Origin: an uncultured candidate division WPS-2 bacterium
GTDB taxonomy: Bacteria > Vulcanimicrobiota > Vulcanimicrobiia > Vulcanimicrobiales > Vulcanimicrobiaceae
DNA: 64,000 nucleotides
Direction of reading: 5' to 3'
Assembly (NCBI GenBank): GCA_937927945.1
Contig: CALEYW010000090.1
Location: forward strand, 1-64,000
The stretch's first letter is position 1. Every line of letters starts with the position of its first letter. Shown piece by piece: positions 59,335-64,000 of the stretch. The notes beneath the pieces are model-generated. The model saw only the letters and a program-made list of their open reading frames with translations, was not told the DNA's origin and ran no database searches. A program made the translations under genes and the position numbers.

Positions 59335-59868
59335 ATGGAATCAGCCGCACCCCGCGTCGGCGAGGCCGCGCCGCCCGACGTTCTCCGGTTGTCGATCCCG
59401 CTGCCCGCGCTCGTCGTGTGGCTGCGCCACGTCGGTTGACGCTTCTTCGCTGAGCCACTCGCGCAGTTGCGCGAGTTCGATCGGGAATTCGCCCAGAGCG
59501 GCATTAGCGTTCGCTTCGTCACGATCGGCTCTCAGGAAAAAGCGGCCGACTTCTGCGCCCGGCACAATCCCGATGCGATCTGCATCGGCGACGCCGACAT
59601 GCACACGTACAAGGCAATGGGCTTCACCGACTTCGATCTTACCAAACTCAAGACGACGCCGGAACTCGTGGACCGCCGCGACGAGAACGAAGCGGCCGGA
59701 TTCCGGCAAGATTGGGACGCAACGCGCATCGAGGACGCGGCCCAAAATCCCGGCGCAGCCGTGATCGATGCGAACGGCATCGTCCGCTGGGTCCACAGCG
59801 GCTGGCATCCCGGTGATCTGCCGCCGATGCGCGCCCTCCTGGACACGGCCAAGACCGCGCTCCGGTAG
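59335..59868 (+). CDS. SelU-like peroxiredoxin-family protein, probable selenoprotein (in-frame UGA)
   Basis: A 178-codon frame has a single internal TGA at 59437-59439 (codon 35). It reads 'PALVVWLRHVG' - TGA - 'RFFAEPLAQLREFDREF', 'VRFVTIGSQEKAADFCARH', 'DADMHTYKAMGFTDF', 'PGAAVIDANGIVRWVHSGWHPGDLPP'. The AhpC/TSA-like (PRXL2/SelU) family has 'LRHxGC' here, with the catalytic Cys exactly at the TGA; the second Cys of CxxC is absent (Phe38). A perfect 8-bp hairpin with loop AGUU lies 18-37 bases downstream. Probably a cytoplasmic thiol/peroxide enzyme. Confidence 0.8.
59457..59476 (+). promoter_or_regulatory. Candidate bacterial SECIS hairpin (SelU-like gene)
   Basis: ACUCGCGC-AGUU-GCGCGAGU gives a perfect 8-bp stem. 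The loop begins 26 bases after the UGA, with G as its second base. Stem length, loop size, distance and loop G all meet the bacterial SECIS model. Confidence 0.7.
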
Positions 59869-59885
59869 AGAGACCGCGAACAGCC

Positions 59886-60809
59886 GTGCGCAAGGTTCTC
59901 GGCATCGCCGCGATCGTTCTGCTCGTGCTGGCTGCGGCCGGCTCATGGTATTTCAGCTCGAACCGGACGCGCATGGTTTCGCTGCCCCCCGGCTTGCGCG
60001 AGGCACCTCCGCGCCCATCGGCGCTGCGCGGCGTCCTGCCGCGCCCGGCGCACGTGATCGTCGTGATCGAGGAGAACAAGTCGTTCGACGCGATCGTGGG
60101 CAATACGGCCCAAGCGCCGTATCTCAACGAACTGATCGGACGCGCCGCCCTGTTCACCCGATCCTACGCCGTCTCCCATCCGAGCCAGCCCAATTACTTC
60201 GCCCTCTTCGCCGGCCGCACGAACAGCAACGGCGACGCCTGTGCGGTCAGCGGAATATCGCCGACTGCAGACAATCTCGGCACGGCATTGCTCACCCACG
60301 GCCTCACGTTCGTCGGCTACGCCGAAGGGCTTCCGGCTCCCGGCTATCGCCGCTGCATCGCCGGCGACTACGCGCGCAAGCACGCCCCGTGGACGCATTT
60401 CCCCACGATCTCGGCGAGTGCGATCCAACCATTCACGGCCTTTCCGCACGACTACGCGAAGCTGCCGACGGTCGCATTCTTCATCCCCGACCTTCAGGAC
60501 GACATGCACAGCGGGAGCATCTCACATGGCGACGCGTGGCTGCGGCGGACGCTCACGCCGCTCGTGGCATGGGCAGCGCGGCAGGACACGCTGATCGTCA
60601 TCACCTGGGACGAGAGCAGCGCGCCGCTCACGAACCACATCCCGACGCTGTTTGTCGGACCGATGGTACGGCCCGGCAGGTATGCCGAGCCGATCACGCA
60701 CTACGCAGTGCTGCGCACGATCGAGGACATGTACGGCTTGCCGCACGCCGGACACGCAGCCGACGTGCAGCCCATCGTCGACTGCTGGCGCGTGCCGCCG
60801 ACGCGCTAG
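59886..60809 (+). CDS. Secreted acid phosphatase/phosphoesterase-like protein
   Basis: This 307-aa protein has an N-terminal membrane anchor or signal ('VLGIAAIVLLVLAAAGSW') and a phosphoesterase domain: 'HVIVVIEENKSFDAIVGNTAQAPYL', 'FTRSYAVSHPSQPNYFALFAG', 'TLIVITWDESSAPLTNHIPTLFVGP' (region). It belongs to the same superfamily as the 31 kb phosphoesterase but is half the size. A GTG start is used, 18 bases after the SelU-like gene, so the two may be co-transcribed. Confidence 0.82.
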   Translation: MRKVLGIAAIVLLVLAAAGSWYFSSNRTRMVSLPPGLREAPPRPSALRGVLPRPAHVIVVIEENKSFDAIVGNTAQAPYLNELIGRAALFTRSYAVSHPSQPNYFALFAGRTNSNGDACAVSGISPTADNLGTALLTHGLTFVGYAEGLPAPGYRRCIAGDYARKHAPWTHFPTISASAIQPFTAFPHDYAKLPTVAFFIPDLQDDMHSGSISHGDAWLRRTLTPLVAWAARQDTLIVITWDESSAPLTNHIPTLFVGPMVRPGRYAEPITHYAVLRTIEDMYGLPHAGHAADVQPIVDCWRVPPTR

Positions 60810-61057
60810 AGCGTCCGGCGGAACTCGGCTTGCTGCAGCGGGCGGCCGGCGTGCTTTTTGCCGCTGGTGTTCTGCACGATACGGCGTTCGACGAGATTGC
60901 GCCGCATCATATCCTTGAGCCGCGCGAGGACCGTGAAGTGCTTGGCATGCAGACGCGCGGCGAGGGCGTCGGCGCTCTGCCATTCATCGGTGAGGAGCGG
61001 GAGGAGGCGGTCGTCCCAACTGGTGTCCACGTCGTCGTCGTCGTTCGAGCCCGGCAT
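60806..61057 (-). CDS. Small winged-helix DNA-binding protein
   Basis: This 83-aa protein has an acidic N-terminus ('NDDDDVDTSWDD') and a winged-helix-like stretch 'WQSADALAARLHAKHFTVLARLKDMMRRNLVERRIVQN' (region), resembling short MarR/ArsR-like readers. The wing-like 'GKKHAGRPLQQAEFRRT' is basic. The target is unknown. It overlaps the end of the opposing phosphoesterase gene by 4 bases. Confidence 0.6.
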   Translation of the reverse strand: MPGSNDDDDVDTSWDDRLLPLLTDEWQSADALAARLHAKHFTVLARLKDMMRRNLVERRIVQNTSGKKHAGRPLQQAEFRRTL

Positions 61058-61110
61058 ATAGCCGCGGCTTCGGCGCACGCGGGGCGCCGCCTCCGCACAC
61101 GCGCGCGGCG

Positions 61111-61479
61111 TCAGACCCCGGCCGGCACTTTGTCGAAGAATCCGATCACCGCGCGCAAGCGGCCGTTCTCCGTCACCGCGACGTCGAAGCCGACGACCAC
61201 GGGTTCGGAGAGACCGGGCATGCCCGCGTGCCAGGTGAAGCGCGCCGCGTCATGGTGCGCGTCGATCGGACCGGCGAGGGTAATCGCCATGCCGCCGAGC
61301 TTCTGCTGCGCGCCGGCAACGGCGCTGTCGATCGCGTCCCATCCCAAGGCCGAGACCAAGGGATCGGTGAAGAGGGCGTCCGCGGTGTAGACCCGCTCGA
61401 TGAGGGCGCGGCGCCGGGTCGGGTCGGTTTCGTTCCAGCTCTCGATGTAGCGGTGAACGAGCGTTTCTGTTGCATTCAT
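61111..61479 (-). CDS. SnoaL/NTF2-like protein
   Basis: This 122-aa protein is a cone-shaped NTF2/SnoaL fold: 'VHRYIESWNETDPTRRRALIERVYTADALFTDPLV', 'ARFTWHAGMPGLSEPVVVGFDVAVTENGRLRAVIGFF' (regions). It may be an isomerase, a hydrolase or a binding protein. ATG 61479 begins the domain. Divergent from the XRE/MmyB regulator, which may control it. Confidence 0.82.
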   Translation of the reverse strand: MNATETLVHRYIESWNETDPTRRRALIERVYTADALFTDPLVSALGWDAIDSAVAGAQQKLGGMAITLAGPIDAHHDAARFTWHAGMPGLSEPVVVGFDVAVTENGRLRAVIGFFDKVPAGV

Positions 61480-61577
61480 GCGACCGATCATGCCAGCCCG
61501 CGCGGCGACCGTCGATTACGCCCGAGGTAATGGCGCCGGTCGTCGCGAGCGCGTAGGATCGGCAGGGTGAGGATCCG

Positions 61578-62396
61578 ATGACCGCAACGACGCATTTCCC
61601 GCGGCAGGTCGGCGAGCTGCTGCGCCACTGGCGTGAACGGCGGCGCCTAAGCCAGCTCGAGCTCGCCGGCCAGGCCGACATCTCCACCCGGCATCTGAGC
61701 TTCGTCGAGACGAGCCGCTCGCTGCCGAGCCGCGAGATGGTTCTCCGTCTCGCCGAACAGCTCGATCTCCCCCTGCGCGACCGTAACGCCCTGCTGCTCG
61801 CCGCCGGCTACGCGCCCGTGTATTCGGAAGCCGCGCTCGATGCGCCGCAGATGTCAGCGGTGCGCGCGGCGGTCCGGCAGATCCTCACGGCGCACGAACC
61901 GTATCCCGCCGTCGTCATCGACCGCGGCTGGAATCTCGTCGACGCGAACGCCGGCGTCGCGATGTTCATCGCCGGCAGCGCGCCGGAACTGCTCGCGCCA
62001 CCGGTCAACGTGCTGCGCATCAGCTTGCATCCGGACGGGATGGCGCCGCGCATCGTGAACCTCGGCGAATGGCGCGCCCATCTGCTAGGACGCTTACGCC
62101 GCGAGGTCGCACAAGCCGCGGATCCGCGGTTGTCCGAGCTGCTCGCCGAATTGCGCGCGTATCCGTGCGATCGACCGGAGCCCGAGATCGAACACGCCGG
62201 CGCGAGCGATATCGCGGTTCCGCTCCGGATACGTCACGACGGGCGCGAGCTCTCCTTCATCAGCACCGTCGCGACGTTCGGAACGCCGCTCGACGTCACG
62301 GTCGCCGAACTCTCGATCGAGTCGTTCTTCCCGGCGGACGTGAAGACGGCCGCCGCGTTGCGCGACGGCCGTCTTCGGTCCGAACGTGTCCTCTAG
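61578..62396 (+). CDS. XRE-family regulator with MmyB-like ligand domain
   Basis: This 272-aa protein has an N-terminal Cro/C1 helix-turn-helix ('LRHWRERRRLSQLELAGQADISTRHLSFVETSRSLPS', region) and a C-terminal MLTR/MmyB-like domain ('YPAVVIDRGWNLVDANAGVAMF', 'VNVLRISLHPDGMAPRIVNLGEW') that may bind a fatty-acid-like ligand. It probably represses its divergent SnoaL-like neighbour. Its stop overlaps the end of glnA on the other strand by 4 bases. Confidence 0.88.
   Translation: MTATTHFPRQVGELLRHWRERRRLSQLELAGQADISTRHLSFVETSRSLPSREMVLRLAEQLDLPLRDRNALLLAAGYAPVYSEAALDAPQMSAVRAAVRQILTAHEPYPAVVIDRGWNLVDANAGVAMFIAGSAPELLAPPVNVLRISLHPDGMAPRIVNLGEWRAHLLGRLRREVAQAADPRLSELLAELRAYPCDRPEPEIEHAGASDIAVPLRIRHDGRELSFISTVATFGTPLDVTVAELSIESFFPADVKTAAALRDGRLRSERVL
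62342..62376. terminator. Hairpin at the convergent end of the XRE gene and glnA
   Basis: GAAGACGGCCG / CGGCCGTCTTC form a perfect 11-bp stem with a 13-nt loop. It lies 17 bases past the glnA stop and inside the last codons of the XRE regulator. It may end glnA transcription; no T-run follows. Confidence 0.45.
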
Positions 62397-63823
62397 AACA
62401 AGTTCCAGAGGAACTGGTTGTACACTTCGTGGTGGTACTGGACTTCTTGCGCCTTCACGAACGTGCCCAACAGACGCGGGCAGCGGTCCGCGCTGCCCTG
62501 CTTGAGCTCCGCGTAGCGTTCCTTGACGTCGGCGGTCAACAACTGCGTCGTCCAGTCGGAGGCGCGGAAGTTCGCCAGCGCGTCGTAGATGTTGTCGGGC
62601 AGATAGCGGTCGGCCTGACGCAGGTTGTCGATCGATGCGATCGAGCCGTCGAGCCCGGTCTTGAAGACCGCGAGCATCACCATGTACGGGTTCGCGTCCG
62701 GCGCGACCGAGCGGACCTCGACGCGGATGCTGCGCTCGTTGCCCAGCGGAATGCGGACCATCGAGCCGCGGTCGACCGCCGAGGCCTTGATCTGGTTGGG
62801 CGCTTCGAAGTGCGGGTCGAGCCGGCGATAGGCGTTGACGCTGGCGTTGAGCATCAAGCAGATATCGTTCCCGTGCGTGAGGATGCGGTCGGCAAACTTC
62901 CAGCCGACGTCGCTGAGGTTCTCCTCGGCGCCCTTCTCCCAGAACAGGTTCTTCCCACCCTTGCTGACCGAAACGTTGGTGTGCATCCCGTTGCCGTTGA
63001 CGCCGACGACGGGCTTGGGCAGGAAGCTCGCCGTCATCCCGAGGCGCGTCGCGACCTGACGGCAGATCAGCTTGTAGAGCTGGATCTGATCGGCCGCCGC
63101 CGTCACTTCGCCGTAGTTGTAGTTGATCTCGAACTGCGAGGGGGCAACTTCGGGATGGTCCTTCTCGTTCTCGAAGCCCATCGCGCGCTGCACCTCGGCG
63201 ACCGTGTCGATGAACATCCGCAGCGGGTCGCCCGGCAGCGAGTGGTAGTATCCGCCGGTATTGACGTACTCGAACTTGCCGGTCTCGTAGTACGACTGCT
63301 CCGCATCGACGCCTTTGAAGACGAAGCCTTCGATCTCGTTGGCGGCGTTGAGCGTGTAGCCGTTCTTGTCGAACTGATCCTGCGAGTATTTCTTGAGGAT
63401 GCCGCGGATGTCGGCGCTGAACGGGGAACCGTCGCGGTCGAGCACTTCGCCGAAAACGAGCACTTTGCCGGAACCGAAGATGTCGCCGGGCGCGTGGTAG
63501 AACGCACCCCAGTCGACCACGAGCCGAAGATCGCTCTCGCGCTGCGGCGTGAAACCGCGAATCGACGACCCGTCGAACGTGAGATTGTCGGCCGACTTGA
63601 CCAAGAACTTCTTGTCGTAGTCGAGCATGTGCAGGCGGCCTTCGAGGTCGGTGAACATGACGGTGACGGCTTTGATCCGCTTCTCGTCGGTCAGATACTT
63701 GATGCGCTCTTCTTGCAGCTTGTGCGGCGCCACGCGGTTCTTCCGCTGCTCCTTGACGGCCAAATTGAGTTCTTCGAGCTCGCCGTACGGGAGCATGAGG
63801 TAGTCGCGCAGTTCGGTAACCAT
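62393..63823 (-). CDS. glnA: Glutamine synthetase, type I-like
   Basis: This 476-aa enzyme makes glutamine from glutamate, ammonia and ATP. Signatures: 'LTFDGSSIRGFTPQRESDLRL' (region), 'EIEGFVFKGVDAEQSYY', 'QFEINYNYGEVTAAADQIQLYK' (region), 'VGVNGNGMHTNVSVSKGGKN' and 'NAYRRLDPHFEAPNQIKASAVDRGSMVRIP' (region). The usual adenylylation loop ('NLYxLP') is not present in standard form; 'VDRGSMVRIP' replaces the common 'NRSAxIRIP'. The N-terminus is preceded by a long leader frame to 63964 that is not conserved; ATG 63823 is used. Confidence 0.93.
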   Translation of the reverse strand: MVTELRDYLMLPYGELEELNLAVKEQRKNRVAPHKLQEERIKYLTDEKRIKAVTVMFTDLEGRLHMLDYDKKFLVKSADNLTFDGSSIRGFTPQRESDLRLVVDWGAFYHAPGDIFGSGKVLVFGEVLDRDGSPFSADIRGILKKYSQDQFDKNGYTLNAANEIEGFVFKGVDAEQSYYETGKFEYVNTGGYYHSLPGDPLRMFIDTVAEVQRAMGFENEKDHPEVAPSQFEINYNYGEVTAAADQIQLYKLICRQVATRLGMTASFLPKPVVGVNGNGMHTNVSVSKGGKNLFWEKGAEENLSDVGWKFADRILTHGNDICLMLNASVNAYRRLDPHFEAPNQIKASAVDRGSMVRIPLGNERSIRVEVRSVAPDANPYMVMLAVFKTGLDGSIASIDNLRQADRYLPDNIYDALANFRASDWTTQLLTADVKERYAELKQGSADRCPRLLGTFVKAQEVQYHHEVYNQFLWNLF

Positions 63824-64000
63824 CGGTTCTGTGTTCGCTCCTTGACGTGCCGCAGCCAGACCGGGGCGGTAGGGCGTCGGCGGGGGTCCAAGGGTCTTGT
63901 CCGCCCGCAAGCGCCCGGCTCCCCGCAAACAACGGTCGGGGAACCCCGCACCCCGGTTGGCCAAAGGTCGAACGGCCCGGCCCCCGGCTCGGCCTTAGCG
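63824..64000 (-). other. Upstream region of glnA
   Basis: This region is G/C-rich with several G and C runs. AAGGAG lies about 14 bases before the glnA ATG, rather far for a ribosome-binding site. No gene, clear promoter or riboswitch (for example a glutamine riboswitch) was recognised up to the window edge. Confidence 0.4.

Noticed and set aside
1..64000. CRISPR array, prophage, transposase or rRNA operon
   Set aside because: No regular direct repeats with spacers, no phage or transposase motifs and no rRNA sequence were found on reading the window.

Overview
This window is GC-rich DNA from a bacterium with an outer membrane: it encodes a CopB-type beta-barrel protein, a TolC-type channel and an RND pump. 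It carries many copper and metal genes (two multicopper oxidases, CopA/CopZ, CopB, ChrA/ChrB, an RcnR-like sensor, several Met/His-rich secreted proteins) and several periplasmic thiol-redox genes. This suggests an aerobic bacterium from a metal-rich, perhaps acidic, habitat. A lineage such as Vulcanimicrobiota (Eremiobacterota) is only a guess; no rRNA or tRNA gene was seen.

Layout. 0-3.9 kb: a truncated hsdS, a small membrane protein, a peptide-type ABC substrate-binding protein, a beta-carbonic anhydrase, DUF2277 and ArsR/SRPBCC debris. 3.9-8.3 kb: a minus-strand chromate operon (chrB, MFS, beta-propeller, chrA) with an inverted-repeat operator and probably a CTG start. 8.4-15.9 kb: a multicopper oxidase, a broken MntP-like gene, a P1B-ATPase pseudogene behind an intact RcnR-like sensor, copZ-copA, and a divergent CGNR regulator. 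16.0-22.5 kb: a fully overlapping nuoAHJKLMN operon that encodes only the membrane arm of complex I. 22.6-28 kb: blaI and an M56 peptidase, then a BlaI-type operator in front of a Met-rich protein, a multicopper oxidase and copB. 28-35.6 kb: MarR and TetR units, a phosphoesterase, a two-component system and a HiPIP. 36-41.6 kb: two redox clusters, one with a UGA-containing peroxiredoxin, the other with TlpA, SCO1 and a CcdA-like protein whose halves are swapped. 41.7-52 kb: a second BlaI/M56 pair heading an RND efflux operon, with TAGCAG/CTGCTA sites at several promoters. 52-62.4 kb: ArsR-rhodanese, a decayed MFS gene, a UGA-containing metallo-hydrolase, a NicO-like exporter, MscS and small metabolic genes, including a second UGA-containing peroxiredoxin. 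62.4-63.8 kb: glutamine synthetase.

The most striking signal is a set of three genes (37.2-37.9 kb, 53.6-54.3 kb, 59.3-59.9 kb) that are open in frame except for one TGA. In each, the TGA falls where the family has, or commonly has, a cysteine, and a hairpin of bacterial SECIS type lies within about 40 bases downstream. Together they point to a selenoproteome. Next are two BlaI-family regulons with different operators, the membrane-arm-only Nuo operon, a YtkA-membrane-HlyD fusion adaptor and the rearranged CcdA.

Several accessory genes carry point lesions (P1B-ATPase, MFS, MntP-like, ArsR and two secreted proteins). Many are single-base indels, so local decay and assembly error must be told apart by reads. 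All family assignments come from reading translated sequence and recalled motifs; no database search was run.
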